This document shows positions 17,147 to 25,273 of a stretch of DNA of 64,000 bases, in pieces; the stretch's first letter is position 1; each line of letters opens with the position of its first letter. The stretch covers positions 992,001 to 1,056,000 of the forward strand of contig NZ_LT906479.1 in NCBI RefSeq assembly GCF_900187015.1, in the 5' to 3' direction. The position numbers and the translations under genes are program-made. This stretch comes from Serratia ficaria. GTDB lineage: Bacteria > Pseudomonadota > Gammaproteobacteria > Enterobacterales > Enterobacteriaceae. Below the pieces are notes generated by a model that was given only the letters and a program-made list of their open reading frames with translations, was not told the DNA's origin and ran no database searches.

Positions 17147-17548
17147 CTACTGTGAGTCGTGGCGCTTGTGTTTGCGCGATAAGGCAGCCAACTGCTTTTT
17201 TGTCAGGGAGGCCCCGAACTCGGTATTCATCACTTTCACGACCGCTTCAAAGAACTGGGCTTTGACTTCGGATTCAGCCAGTTGCTGTTCGAGTTCTTTG
17301 ATTCGTTGTTCGGGAGTCAGAGGTAACTTAGGCATATTGTCTCCGCACAGTCTGGTAGAAGGGGAAGAGCGCCAGTCGAGTTGGCCATATTTACGCAGCC
17401 AGTTCATGACGGTATGACTGCCCTGGATACCGTAGCGGTCTTGTGCCTGGCGGTAAGTCATCTCGCCTTTTTCGACCTGTTCGACGACGGCCAATTTAAA
17501 GGATAGAGAGTAATCGCGTTGCGTGCGTTTAACATACTGGTTCATCAC
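17147..17548 (-). CDS. IS3-family transposase OrfA (helix-turn-helix / leucine zipper)
   Basis: A 133-residue protein. The N-terminal HTH_8/HTH_28-type domain (YSLSFKLAVVEQVEKGEMT, then GIQGSHTVMNWLRKYG) is followed by a coiled coil with heptad leucines (EQRIKELEQQLAESEVKAQF). It binds the inverted repeats and lets the transposase assemble. The start ATG at 17548 lies just inside the right inverted repeat. Its stop overlaps the open OrfB frame. Confidence 0.9.
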   Translation of the reverse strand: MMNQYVKRTQRDYSLSFKLAVVEQVEKGEMTYRQAQDRYGIQGSHTVMNWLRKYGQLDWRSSPSTRLCGDNMPKLPLTPEQRIKELEQQLAESEVKAQFFEAVVKVMNTEFGASLTKKQLAALSRKHKRHDSQ

Positions 17549-17599
17549 ATTTTCCTCAGTGTGTGAGTAAAATGTGTCAACGCTATTTAGGACGGGTCA

Positions 17600-17602
17600 C
17601 AG
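17600..17602. repeat. Right copy of the 3-bp target-site duplication (CAG)
   Basis: CAG follows the right end GGGTCA of the IS. Its last base, G17602, is also the first base of the mltD/yafD terminator palindrome, which places the insertion at the base of the stem. Confidence 0.75.
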
Positions 17603-17641
17603 GCAATAAAAAAGCACCCCGGAGGGTGCTTTTTTATTGCC
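17602..17641. terminator. Strong bidirectional terminator, originally shared by yafD and mltD
   Basis: An 18-bp perfect stem (17602-17619 and 17624-17641) with loop CGGA. Its core is GCACCC/GGGTGC, flanked by runs of six A and six T, so it works in both directions. It ends mltD transcription and, before the IS inserted, would also have ended yafD. Confidence 0.9.
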
Positions 17642-17647
17642 GGAAAT

Positions 17648-19033
17648 TTAGGTGTCCGGCGTCATTTTGTTGTCGACGAACAGGGTCAGCTTCAGACCGG
17701 GCTGCAGGCTGTTGCCTTTGCCGAGCGTCGAGTTCCAACGCATCACGTCGTTAATGTCGACGCCGTGACGACGTGCGATACTGGCCAGCGAGTCACCTTG
17801 GCGAACCTGATAGGTGATGCTGCTGTTGCTGCCGGTATTGCTGGCCACCTGCAGGGTTTGCCCAACTTTTAAGGCGCTCTTGGCGCGCAAGTTGTTCCAA
17901 CTCTGCAAATCGCTGGTCTTGATGTTCAACCGCTTCGCAATGCCCGACAAGGTGTCGCCGGAGCGAACTTTATACGAGCTGCCGCCGGTCAGACCGCTGT
18001 TTTTCGCCAACTGGGTGGTTGGCTGAGTCACGGCGATCTGGCCATCGGCCAGCGAGTCTTTCAGCTGATCGGCATTTCCTTTGGGAACCATGATGTAATG
18101 GGGCCCGTTGGGTGCCGTAACGCCTTTCTTGTAGCCTGGGTTGTAAGCCTTCATCTTGGTGACCGAAAGCCCAGCCATCTCAGCCGCCTGAGTCAACCGT
18201 ATTTGCTGCCCGACATCGATACGCGCCAGCGCACGGGTTTCATCCGTCTTCGGAAGATTGACGCCGTACTTCTTGCTGTGTTTGACGATGTCGCTCAGCG
18301 CCAGCATTTTCGGGACATAAATCGACGTTTCACGCGGAAGCGACAGTGCCCAGAAATTGGTTGGCTTACCCTGGCGTTTGTTTGCCTTAACCGCTTTCAT
18401 CACGCGACCTTCACCGCTGTTATAAGCGGCAATGGTCAGTAACCAGTCGCCGTTAAACATACGGTTTAAGTATTGCATCATGTTAAGCGCAGCGGTCGTC
18501 GAGGCTACGACATCGCGTCGCCCGTCATACCACTGATTGTTTTTCAAACCATAATTGCGACCCGTCTGCGGCACGATTTGCCATAGCCCTGCGGCGTTGG
18601 CACTTGACGTGGCGTGGGGGTCAAAAGCGCTCTCCACTATGGGTAGCAGTACCAGTTCCATCGGCATATTGCGTTTCTTAATCTGCCCGACTATCCAGTA
18701 CATGTACGGCTCTGCCCGTAATGTTACATCGTGGAGATAGCTCTTATTTTTTAGGTACTTTCTTTTTTGTTCACGGATCCGGGAATTTTCCGGAACCTCC
18801 ATCTTCAGCTCGTCGCTAATGAAGTTCCACAGGTTCTGCTGTGCGGCCGGGCTATTATTATCTAGCCACCGCGCCGAGCTCGCTCGACCATTCGCTGTGT
18901 ACTCTCCTGCTTCACTCTCTTGACCTGCCGAAGACAAACTCTGTGCATGCTGTTCTGGAGCCGGCGCGTCCTGCCTGGACGACTGGCACCCCACTAGCAA
19001 GACTGAGGCGAGAAATATCGCTTTAGCCTTCAT
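17648..19033 (-). CDS. mltD: Membrane-bound lytic murein transglycosylase D
   Basis: A 461-residue lipoprotein. The type II signal peptide MKAKAIFLASVLLVGC has lipobox LVGC at Cys16. A GH23 SLT domain follows at about residues 110-250, with the catalytic glutamate in LPIVESAFDPHA, then NAAGLWQIVPQTGRNYGL and AAYNSGEGRV. Two LysM peptidoglycan-binding repeats lie at the C-terminus (YKVRSGDTLSGIAKRL and YQVRQGDSLASIARRH). It cleaves murein glycan strands to 1,6-anhydro ends at the outer membrane. The start at 19033 matches the E. coli N-terminus; an upstream in-frame ATG is not used because it would hide the lipoprotein signal. Confidence 0.96.
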   Translation of the reverse strand: MKAKAIFLASVLLVGCQSSRQDAPAPEQHAQSLSSAGQESEAGEYTANGRASSARWLDNNSPAAQQNLWNFISDELKMEVPENSRIREQKRKYLKNKSYLHDVTLRAEPYMYWIVGQIKKRNMPMELVLLPIVESAFDPHATSSANAAGLWQIVPQTGRNYGLKNNQWYDGRRDVVASTTAALNMMQYLNRMFNGDWLLTIAAYNSGEGRVMKAVKANKRQGKPTNFWALSLPRETSIYVPKMLALSDIVKHSKKYGVNLPKTDETRALARIDVGQQIRLTQAAEMAGLSVTKMKAYNPGYKKGVTAPNGPHYIMVPKGNADQLKDSLADGQIAVTQPTTQLAKNSGLTGGSSYKVRSGDTLSGIAKRLNIKTSDLQSWNNLRAKSALKVGQTLQVASNTGSNSSITYQVRQGDSLASIARRHGVDINDVMRWNSTLGKGNSLQPGLKLTLFVDNKMTPDT

Positions 19034-19104
19034 GTGTGTGTCAATATAGTTGCTTAAAAGACGAGCAATCATACTTTGCTTCGTCAAATAACACAACTAA
19101 AAGC

Positions 19105-19860
19105 TCAGAAGTTATCTTTCCGCAGGCGTAATTCGGAAAAAACCGAATGAAGGCTTTTTGGCGGTGAATTAAAGCCTAATTTGTTTTGTAAATCAGTGTC
19201 ATGGCAGCGTAAGAAAAGGTTAATTTTTCGCTCTAATTGCAGCGTGGTCGGCACGCTGGGTTGGCCTTTTGCCCGTAACGCTTCAACATGTTGTTGATAT
19301 GTTTCAATCTCTCGATCTTGCGGCAAAATAGCCCGTGCAAACTTAAGATTTGAAAGAGTATATTCATGCGCGCAGCAAATTAAGGTGTTATCGGGAAGTT
19401 GCGCGAGTTGTTGAAATGCGTCGTGCATCTGCTGCGCCGTGCCTTCAAATAATCTGCCGCAGCCGGCGGAGAAAATCGTGTCGCCGCAGAACAAATAAGG
19501 GGCGCTATAGAATGCCACATGGCCCAGGGTATGCCCGGGAACCGCGATGGTGGCGTATCGGCGGCCGTTAATTTCGAAGGTTTCGCCGTCGCGGACGATA
19601 TGATTCGCCCCTTTGTCGGCCGTCTCCTGCGGGCCGTATACCGGCAGGCCAGGATACTGCGCCACCATCTGCGCCACGCCGCCGACGTGATCCTGATGAT
19701 GGTGGGTCAGCAGAATCGCATCCGGCGTCAGCTGCAGGCGCCGCAAAGCGTCGAGCGCCGGCTGCGCCTCGCCCGGATCGACGATCACGCAGTGGCCCCG
19801 CCGGTCATCCAATAACCAAATGTAATTGTCCTGGAAGGCGGGAATGCTGATAAGATTCAT
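19105..19860 (-). CDS. gloB: Hydroxyacylglutathione hydrolase (glyoxalase II)
   Basis: A 251-residue metallo-beta-lactamase-fold hydrolase. The metal-binding motif THHHQDH occupies residues 52-58, and later ligands are in [24 protein letters not shown] and [13 protein letters not shown]. It hydrolyses S-D-lactoylglutathione to lactate and glutathione, the second step of methylglyoxal detoxification in the cytoplasm. Length and order beside mltD and yafS equal E. coli. It is divergent from yafS across a 44-bp gap. Confidence 0.97.
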   Translation of the reverse strand: MNLISIPAFQDNYIWLLDDRRGHCVIVDPGEAQPALDALRRLQLTPDAILLTHHHQDHVGGVAQMVAQYPGLPVYGPQETADKGANHIVRDGETFEINGRRYATIAVPGHTLGHVAFYSAPYLFCGDTIFSAGCGRLFEGTAQQMHDAFQQLAQLPDNTLICCAHEYTLSNLKFARAILPQDREIETYQQHVEALRAKGQPSVPTTLQLERKINLFLRCHDTDLQNKLGFNSPPKSLHSVFSELRLRKDNF

Positions 19861-19904
19861 GTTGTACCTCTCGTTGGCAACGGCTTGAAAGAAGATAATA
19901 AATC

Positions 19905-20624
19905 ATGAAACCAGCCCATACTCTACAAAAGCTCACCGGCCCACGGTCATGGGCCGAGCTGCCGTGGGGGGAATACTATCGTGAGGCGCTCGAGCGGCAG
20001 TTGCAACCCTGGTGGCCAAAGCTGTTCGGTTTCCACCTGCTGAAGCTCGGCACCCTCAGCGCCGGCCTGGCGACGGACAAGTGCGCCATCTCGCATCAGG
20101 TCAACGTGGGCCTGGAGGGCGAGGGGCTGCAGGTGATCGCCGACGCCTATCGGCTGCCGTTCGCCGCCAAGTCGGTCGATGCCTGCCTGTTGGCGCATAC
20201 GCTGTCCTATGCGGACGATCCGCACCGGCTGCTGCGCGAAGTTGACCGGGTGTTGATCGACGACGGCTGGCTGGTGGTCAGCAGCTTCAATCCGTTCAGC
20301 CTGCTGGGGTTGGGCAAGCTGGTGCCCGGGTTGCGCCATCGCCAACCCTACGCCAGCCGCATGTTTACCCAGATGCGGCTGCTGGATTGGCTCAGCCTGC
20401 TGAATTACGAGGTGTTGCATCAGGCGCGGTTTCACGTGCTGCCGTGGCACCGTAAGGGCGGCAAGTTTTTGTGTACTCATCTGCCGGCGCTGGGAACCAT
20501 GAGCGTGATCGTGGCGCGCAAGCGCACTTTGCCGCTGACGCCGACGCCGATGAAGATGGGGGCGAGAAAACCGTCTCTCAGCCGCGCGGTGGGCGCGACC
20601 AAGAGTTACCGCAAACTGCCTTAG
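19905..20624 (+). CDS. yafS: SAM-dependent methyltransferase YafS
   Basis: A 239-residue class I methyltransferase of the Methyltransf_11 type. The usual glycine-rich motif I is weak, but [37 protein letters not shown] is a clear motif II/post-II block in the middle of the protein. The C-terminus is basic. The substrate is unknown in E. coli as well. Its TAG stop (20622-20624) overlaps the convergent rnhA stop (20621-20623) by two bases, so the two genes end tail to tail with no room for a separate terminator. Confidence 0.9.
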   Translation: MKPAHTLQKLTGPRSWAELPWGEYYREALERQLQPWWPKLFGFHLLKLGTLSAGLATDKCAISHQVNVGLEGEGLQVIADAYRLPFAAKSVDACLLAHTLSYADDPHRLLREVDRVLIDDGWLVVSSFNPFSLLGLGKLVPGLRHRQPYASRMFTQMRLLDWLSLLNYEVLHQARFHVLPWHRKGGKFLCTHLPALGTMSVIVARKRTLPLTPTPMKMGARKPSLSRAVGATKSYRKLP

Positions 20625-21088
20625 GCTTCCGGCTTGTAGCCGACGTCTGCCTGGGTCGGATTGCCGGCGGCGTCGCGCGCCAAGACGTCGCAACGTTCGT
20701 TCTCCGGGTGGCCGGCGTGGCCCTTGACCCATTCCCATTTGATGGTGTGGCGCTGAATGGCCAGATCGAGACGCTGCCACAGATCGACATTTTTGACCGG
20801 CTTCTTGTCGGCGGTTTTCCAGCCGCGCTTTTTCCAGTTGTGGATCCAGCTGGTAATGCCCTGGCGCACATACTGGCTGTCGGTGCTGAGAACCACTTCG
20901 CAGGGCGCGGTCAGCGCTTCCAGCGCCACGATCGCCGCCATCAGCTCCATGCGGTTGTTGGTGGTCAGGCGATAGCCCGCGCTGAAGGTTTTTTCAACCT
21001 GTTTATAGCGCAAGATTGCGCCGTAACCACCGGGGCCGGGATTGCCGAGGCAGGAGCCGTCGGTGAAAATTTCTACCTGTTTAAGCAT
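20621..21088 (-). CDS. rnhA: Ribonuclease HI
   Basis: A 155-residue RNase HI, the same length as E. coli. The four acidic catalytic residues are present: Asp10 (FTDGSCLG), Glu48 (NRMELMA), Asp70 (LSTDSQYV) and Asp134 (ERCDVLA), plus the basic handle [12 protein letters not shown]. It degrades the RNA strand of RNA-DNA hybrids. The start at 21088 ([10 protein letters not shown]) is fixed by the family; an upstream extension to 21154 is spurious. It is divergent from dnaQ with a 72-bp shared promoter region, as in E. coli. Confidence 0.98.
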   Translation of the reverse strand: MLKQVEIFTDGSCLGNPGPGGYGAILRYKQVEKTFSAGYRLTTNNRMELMAAIVALEALTAPCEVVLSTDSQYVRQGITSWIHNWKKRGWKTADKKPVKNVDLWQRLDLAIQRHTIKWEWVKGHAGHPENERCDVLARDAAGNPTQADVGYKPEA

Positions 21089-21160
21089 CTCTGGTAGACT
21101 CTTCCTATCAGTTTTATAAAAGCCAAGTCTGACATAAACGAGCGCTGCGAGCACTGCAAT

Positions 21161-21907
21161 ATGATCTCAACCACCACTACCAGACAGATCGTCCTCGATA
21201 CCGAAACCACCGGTATGAACAAACTCGGGGTGCATTACGAAGGTCACCGCATCATCGAAATCGGTGCGGTGGAAGTGATTAACCGCCGTCTGACCGGGCG
21301 TCATTATCACGTTTACGTCAAGCCGGACCGGCTGGTGGACCCGGAAGCCTATGGGGTACACGGCATCAGCGACGAGTTCCTGGCCGACAAGCCGACCTTC
21401 GATCAGATAGCCGACGAGTTCCTCGATTTCATCCGCGGCGGCGAGCTGGTGATCCATAACGCGACGTTCGACATCGGCTTTATGGATCACGAATTCCGCA
21501 TGCTGCAGCAGGGGATCCCGAAGACCGAGACCTTCTGCACCATTACCGACAGCCTGTTGATGGCGCGCCGCCTGTTCCCGGGCAAGCGCAACAACCTCGA
21601 CGCCCTGTGCGGCCGCTATGAGATAGACAACAGCAAGCGTACGCTGCACGGCGCATTGCTCGATGCCGAGATCCTGGCGGAAGTCTATCTGGCGATGACC
21701 GGCGGCCAGACATCGATGGCGTTTCAGATGGAGGGCGACACCCAGCAGACCGACTCCGCCCAGGATATCCAGCGCATCGTTCGCCCGGCGACCGCCATGA
21801 AGGTGGTTTACGCCAGCGATGAAGAAGTGCAGGCCCATGAGGCGCGTCTGGATCTGGTGGCGAAAAAGGGCGGCAGCTGCCTGTGGCGCGCGGAAGCGGC
21901 CGAATAA
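21161..21907 (+). CDS. dnaQ: DNA polymerase III epsilon subunit (3'-5' proofreading exonuclease)
   Basis: A 248-residue DnaQ. The exonuclease motifs are complete: ExoI with Asp13 and Glu15 (LDTETTGMN), ExoII with Asp104 ([13 protein letters not shown]), and ExoIII-epsilon with His163 and Asp168 ([15 protein letters not shown]). The C-terminal segment ending [10 protein letters not shown] binds the alpha polymerase subunit. It sits head-to-head with rnhA, as in E. coli and other Enterobacterales. Confidence 0.98.
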   Translation: MISTTTTRQIVLDTETTGMNKLGVHYEGHRIIEIGAVEVINRRLTGRHYHVYVKPDRLVDPEAYGVHGISDEFLADKPTFDQIADEFLDFIRGGELVIHNATFDIGFMDHEFRMLQQGIPKTETFCTITDSLLMARRLFPGKRNNLDALCGRYEIDNSKRTLHGALLDAEILAEVYLAMTGGQTSMAFQMEGDTQQTDSAQDIQRIVRPATAMKVVYASDEEVQAHEARLDLVAKKGGSCLWRAEAAE

Positions 21908-21969
21908 TCGCTCGCGGCGCGCCGTCGCTGAAAAACTGTGCAAACGGTTCATTTGGTGAGAAAAAGGCG

Positions 21970-21998
21970 TTGACGGAATTGAGGGGCGTCCGTAATAT
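21970..21998 (+). promoter_or_regulatory. Promoter of the tRNA-Asp gene
   Basis: TTGACG (21970-21975), a 17-base spacer and TAATAT (21993-21998) are followed by a GC-rich discriminator (GCGCCTC), typical of stringently controlled stable-RNA promoters. The tRNA begins 33 bases after the -10 box. Confidence 0.8.
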
Positions 21999-22030
21999 GC
22001 GCCTCGTTCCCCCGCAAGAGGGAATGGCGC

Positions 22031-22107
22031 GGAGCGGTAGTTCAGTTGGTTAGAATACCTGCCTGTCACGCAGGGGGTCGCGGGTTCGAGCCCCGTCCGT
22101 TCCGCCA
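22031..22107 (+). tRNA. aspV: tRNA-Asp (anticodon GTC)
   Basis: A 77-nt cloverleaf with encoded CCA. The acceptor stem is GGAGCGG/CCGTTCC, the anticodon loop CTGTCAC gives GTC, and the T arm has GGTTCGAGCC. It follows dnaQ exactly as aspV does in E. coli, so the symbol is assigned by position. The stretch just downstream, up to yafV, is accessory relative to E. coli. Confidence 0.98.
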
Positions 22108-22114
22108 CTATTCA

Positions 22115-22146
22115 GAAGCCCTGAGTTAGCGATAACTCAGGGCTTC
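22115..22146. terminator. Terminator between tRNA-Asp and the NCS1 permease gene
   Basis: A 14-bp perfect stem (22115-22128 and 22133-22146, core GAAGCCCTGAGTTA) with loop GCGA. It ends the tRNA transcript on + and the convergent permease transcript on -. The T tract is short on both sides. Confidence 0.8.
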
Positions 22147-22153
22147 GTCGTTT

Positions 22154-23614
22154 CTAATCCTTGCTCAATTCGGTTTTGGCGAAGCGCACCGCCTGATTGG
22201 CCGCCCATTCGCGGCGGGCGATAATGCGGTAACAGCCGCCGCCCAGCGCCGCCCCGATAAACCAGCTGAAGTTGGCCACCTCATGCAGGCTCGGCGTAAA
22301 GCTGATGGCTAACCCGATGGCAACCGACGGCACCAGCGCCCAGATGGCGTTCGGATTGAAGCCGTTCTTGTACCAGTAGCGCCCGCCCGGCGTGGCGTTG
22401 TACAGGTCGTCCACGTGCAGTTCGCCGCGTTTGATGACGTAGAAATCCACCAGCAGGATGCCGAACAGCGGCCCGATAAAGGCGGCCAGCACGTCCAGCG
22501 TGTAGTGGATCAGCTCCGGCGACTGAAACAGGTTCCACGGCGTCAGCAGGAAAGAGCCGACCGCGGCGATCATGCCGCCGGTGCGGAAGCTGATTTTCTG
22601 CGGCGAACAGTTGGAGAAATCGAACGCCGGCGACACGAAGTTGGCCACGATGTTGATGCCGATGGTGGCGACGATCATCGTCAGCAGGCCGAGCGCCACG
22701 GCGATGTCGCTGTCGATGCGGGTTACGGTTTCGATCGGATCGGTGATCAGCTGGCCGAACAGCGGCAGGGTGCCGGAGACGATCACCACGGTGACCAGCG
22801 AGAACAGCAAATAGTTGAACGGCAGCCCCCAACGGTTGCCGCGCTGCACCTCGGCAAAGCTTTTGCCGTAGCGCGTGAAATCGCCGAAGTTCAGCAGCGG
22901 CCCGGAGAAGTAAGAAACCACCAGCGCGGTGGCGGTCAGCATCAGCCAGCCTTGTTCACCGGCGCCAAGATTCTTGCTGGCCAGCGTCAGAGAGAGGTTG
23001 GAGAACCCCACCCGATAAACAATCCAGCCCGCCAGCACGAACATCACCACATAGACCGCCGGACCGGCGATATCGATAAAGCGTTTGATCGCCTCCATGC
23101 CGTGCCAAAACACCATCGCCTGCAGCAGCCACATGGTGATGTAACATCCCCAGCCGAGCTGCGACAGGCCAAGAAAATGCGGCACGGTCATCGGCTCCAG
23201 CGACGGAAAGAACTTCAACAGCGTCAGCATCAGCGCGTTGGACGCCAGGTAAGTTTGTATGCCATACCAGGCAAAGGCGATCATGCCGCGGATCACCGCC
23301 GGAATATTGGCGCCGAACACCCCGAATGCCTGGCGGCTCAGCACCGCATAAGGCACGCCGCCCATCTGGCTGGGTTTGGCCACCAGATTGGCGCAGAGCT
23401 GCACGATGCAAATCCCCACCAGCAGGCAGATCAGCACCTGCCAGCTCGACAACCCAAGGGCGAAGAAGCTGGCGGCCACCACATAGCCGCCCATGCTGTG
23501 CACATCCGACATCCAAAAAGAAAAAATGTTGTACCAGCTCCAGTTCTGGTCGCGCGTCGGCGCCAGATCGTCGTTGCACAGCTTGGGGCTGTAGTTGTCA
23601 TTGGGGTTTGGCAT
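22154..23614 (-). CDS. NCS1-family nucleobase/allantoin-type permease
   Basis: A 486-residue cation symporter of the NCS1 family with about 12 helices. Family features are NWSWYNIFSFWMSDVHSMGG near the N-terminus (TM1), FAWYGIQTYLASNALM, SYFSGPLLNFGDFTRY, and HVDDLYNATPGGRYWYKNGFN before the last helices; the same block order occurs in E. coli AllW (YbbW). The substrate is probably allantoin or a related hydantoin or uracil, because it is divergent from hpxSAB. ATG 23614 is chosen over an upstream TTG because AGAGGAG lies at the right distance before it. Confidence 0.85.
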   Translation of the reverse strand: MPNPNDNYSPKLCNDDLAPTRDQNWSWYNIFSFWMSDVHSMGGYVVAASFFALGLSSWQVLICLLVGICIVQLCANLVAKPSQMGGVPYAVLSRQAFGVFGANIPAVIRGMIAFAWYGIQTYLASNALMLTLLKFFPSLEPMTVPHFLGLSQLGWGCYITMWLLQAMVFWHGMEAIKRFIDIAGPAVYVVMFVLAGWIVYRVGFSNLSLTLASKNLGAGEQGWLMLTATALVVSYFSGPLLNFGDFTRYGKSFAEVQRGNRWGLPFNYLLFSLVTVVIVSGTLPLFGQLITDPIETVTRIDSDIAVALGLLTMIVATIGINIVANFVSPAFDFSNCSPQKISFRTGGMIAAVGSFLLTPWNLFQSPELIHYTLDVLAAFIGPLFGILLVDFYVIKRGELHVDDLYNATPGGRYWYKNGFNPNAIWALVPSVAIGLAISFTPSLHEVANFSWFIGAALGGGCYRIIARREWAANQAVRFAKTELSKD

Positions 23615-23702
23615 AAATCGTGCTCCTCTCAAGAACGGGCGCCAGGACGGTTGGCAAAGGTCGTTGACAGGGCTTTTGCAGGATTCAGGCCAAATTTATC
23701 TT

Positions 23703-23757
23703 TTTTGTATACAAAATATCTTGTTCTTGTATACGATTTGATTATCTAAGGGTATAC
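23703..23757. promoter_or_regulatory. Three GTATAC operator repeats between the permease and hpxS
   Basis: GTATAC occurs at 23707-23712, 23729-23734 and 23752-23757, spaced 22 and 23 bases apart, about two helical turns. The first is embedded in a perfect 14-base palindrome, TTTTGTATACAAAA; the others are CTTGTATACGA and GGGTATACGG. GntR-type regulators commonly bind such short palindromes. The group lies just before the hpxS start and upstream of the divergent permease gene, so HpxS is the likely binder (inference). Confidence 0.7.
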
Positions 23758-23768
23758 GGAGCAGCAAG

Positions 23769-24515
23769 ATGATCGGCACGACGATCGGCGCCAACGCCGC
23801 ACAGCATGGGCAATCCGCCGCCTATTTCATTGAGGATCAGGACGATCACATCTATAACTCGCTGGTAAAAGCTATCGTTGAACACCGGCTGCTGCCCGGC
23901 AGCAAATTGCCGGAAGAAGCGCTGGCGGAGACCTTCGGCGTCAGCCGCACCGGCATCCGTCGGGTGCTGCAGCGCCTTGCCGCAGTGCAGTTGGTCAGCC
24001 AGCTGCCCAAACGTGGTGCACAGGTCGCCAGGCCGGGGGAAGCAGAGGCGATCGATGTGTTCCGGACGCGCAAAATGCTGGAGTGCGCCAACCTGCCGCA
24101 GGTGATCGCCCACTGCGGCCCTGAACGGCTGCAGGCGATGGTGGCCATCGTCGAGCAGGAACAGCGGGCGCACCAGGAGCGGGACGGCGCGGCGGCGATC
24201 CGGCTGTCCGCCGCGTTTCACGTTCAGCTGCAGGCGATCGCCGGCAACGCGGTGCTGACCGAGCTGGTGTCGCAGCTGACGCTGCGTTCATCGCTGGTGA
24301 TCGCCGTCTATGGCGCGCCCTGGCAGCAAGGCTGCCGCTGCCACGATCACCGCGATCTGCTGACGCTGTTGCAACAGCGCGACGCCGCGGCGCTGGCGCA
24401 GCGGATGGCCGGCCATTTTGACGATATCCTGGCCCATTTGCGCTTTACCCAGGGCGACGACGAATCGCCCGATTTTGCGCGGCTCTTTACGGCGGAAGAA
24501 AAGGGGGCGCAATGA
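23769..24515 (+). CDS. hpxS: GntR-family transcriptional regulator of allantoin genes
   Basis: A 248-residue FadR-subfamily GntR regulator. The N-terminal winged helix has LPGSKLPEEALAETFGVSRTGIRRVLQRL at about residues 38-66, followed by a helical FCD effector domain with FRTRKMLECA and FHVQLQAIAGN. In Klebsiella the equivalent gene precedes hpxA and hpxB. Three GTATAC palindromes lie immediately upstream, suggesting autoregulation and control of the divergent permease. It overlaps hpxA by four bases (ATGA), so regulator and enzymes form one operon. Confidence 0.85.
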   Translation: MIGTTIGANAAQHGQSAAYFIEDQDDHIYNSLVKAIVEHRLLPGSKLPEEALAETFGVSRTGIRRVLQRLAAVQLVSQLPKRGAQVARPGEAEAIDVFRTRKMLECANLPQVIAHCGPERLQAMVAIVEQEQRAHQERDGAAAIRLSAAFHVQLQAIAGNAVLTELVSQLTLRSSLVIAVYGAPWQQGCRCHDHRDLLTLLQQRDAAALAQRMAGHFDDILAHLRFTQGDDESPDFARLFTAEEKGAQ

Positions 24516-25255
24516 GCGGTCGCTGCGTGATCCAGGTGATCAACCCCAATACCAGCCAGGCGATGACGGCCACCATCGGCGCCGCCGCACGCGCCGTGGC
24601 CGCGGCGGATACGGAAATCCTGGCGGTGTGTCCGCAGGAGGGCGCGCCGTCCATCGAAGGGCATTTTGACGAGGCGATCGCCGCCGTCGGCGTACTGCAG
24701 CAGGTGAAGCTTGGCCGCGAAGCCGGCGTCAGCGGCCATATCATCGCCTGCTTTGGCGATCCGGGGTTGCTGGCGGCGCGGGAGCTGGCGCGCGCGCCGG
24801 TCATTGGCATCGCCGAGGCGGCGATGCATACCGCCACGCTGCTGGCGACGCGTTTCTCCATCGTCACCACGCTGCCGCGCACGCTGATCATCGCCCGTCA
24901 TTTATTGCATCAATACGGTTTCGAACGCCACTGCGCGGCGCTGCACGCCATCGATCTGCCGGTGTTGGCGCTGGAAGACGGCAGCGGGGCGGCGCAGCAA
25001 AAGGTGCGTCAGCAATGTCTGCAGGCCAAGCGGCAGGACGGCAGCGGGGCGATCGTGCTCGGCTGCGGCGGCATGGCGGATCTGGCGCGTGAGTTGACGC
25101 GCGAGCTGGGGATCCCGGTGATCGACGGCGTCAGCGCGGCGGTCAAAATGATCGAGTCGCTGCATGCGCTGGGGTTGAGCACCAGCAAGCACGGCGATCT
25201 GGATTTTCCGTTGGCCAAGCCGCTGTCCGGCAGGTTCGACGGTTTTAATTCGTAA
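24512..25255 (+). CDS. hpxA: Allantoin racemase (hydantoin racemase family)
   Basis: A 247-residue Asp/Glu/hydantoin racemase. The two catalytic cysteines are Cys80 (IIACFGDPG) and Cys185 (VLGCGGMAD), and the N-terminus VINPNTSQAM is the family signature. It interconverts R- and S-allantoin so that the stereospecific allantoinase can use both. It lies between hpxS (4-base overlap) and hpxB (18-base gap), the same order as in Klebsiella hpxSAB. A general hydantoin racemase is the only real alternative, and the neighbours argue against it. Confidence 0.88.
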   Translation: MSGRCVIQVINPNTSQAMTATIGAAARAVAAADTEILAVCPQEGAPSIEGHFDEAIAAVGVLQQVKLGREAGVSGHIIACFGDPGLLAARELARAPVIGIAEAAMHTATLLATRFSIVTTLPRTLIIARHLLHQYGFERHCAALHAIDLPVLALEDGSGAAQQKVRQQCLQAKRQDGSGAIVLGCGGMADLARELTRELGIPVIDGVSAAVKMIESLHALGLSTSKHGDLDFPLAKPLSGRFDGFNS

Positions 25256-25273
25256 TTTTAATGGGAAGCGGCG

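Larger units (their letters stand above)
16297..17599 (-). mobile_element. IS3-family insertion sequence, complete, 1303 bp
   Basis: The ends are 5'-TG and CA-3' as in the IS3 family. The left inverted repeat is 16297-16322 and the right is 17574-17599; they match at 18 of 26 positions, including TGAC and GTCCT at the tips and GTTGACAC at the inner end. A CAG duplication flanks the element. It carries two overlapping transposase frames, both apparently intact, transcribed on the - strand. It is inserted between the ends of yafD and mltD, at the foot of their shared terminator. I cannot assign a named IS without a database comparison. Confidence 0.92.

Noticed and set aside
22415..23749. A 444-codon open frame on the + strand
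   Set aside because: Antisense to the NCS1 permease gene, which has consistent membrane topology and family motifs.
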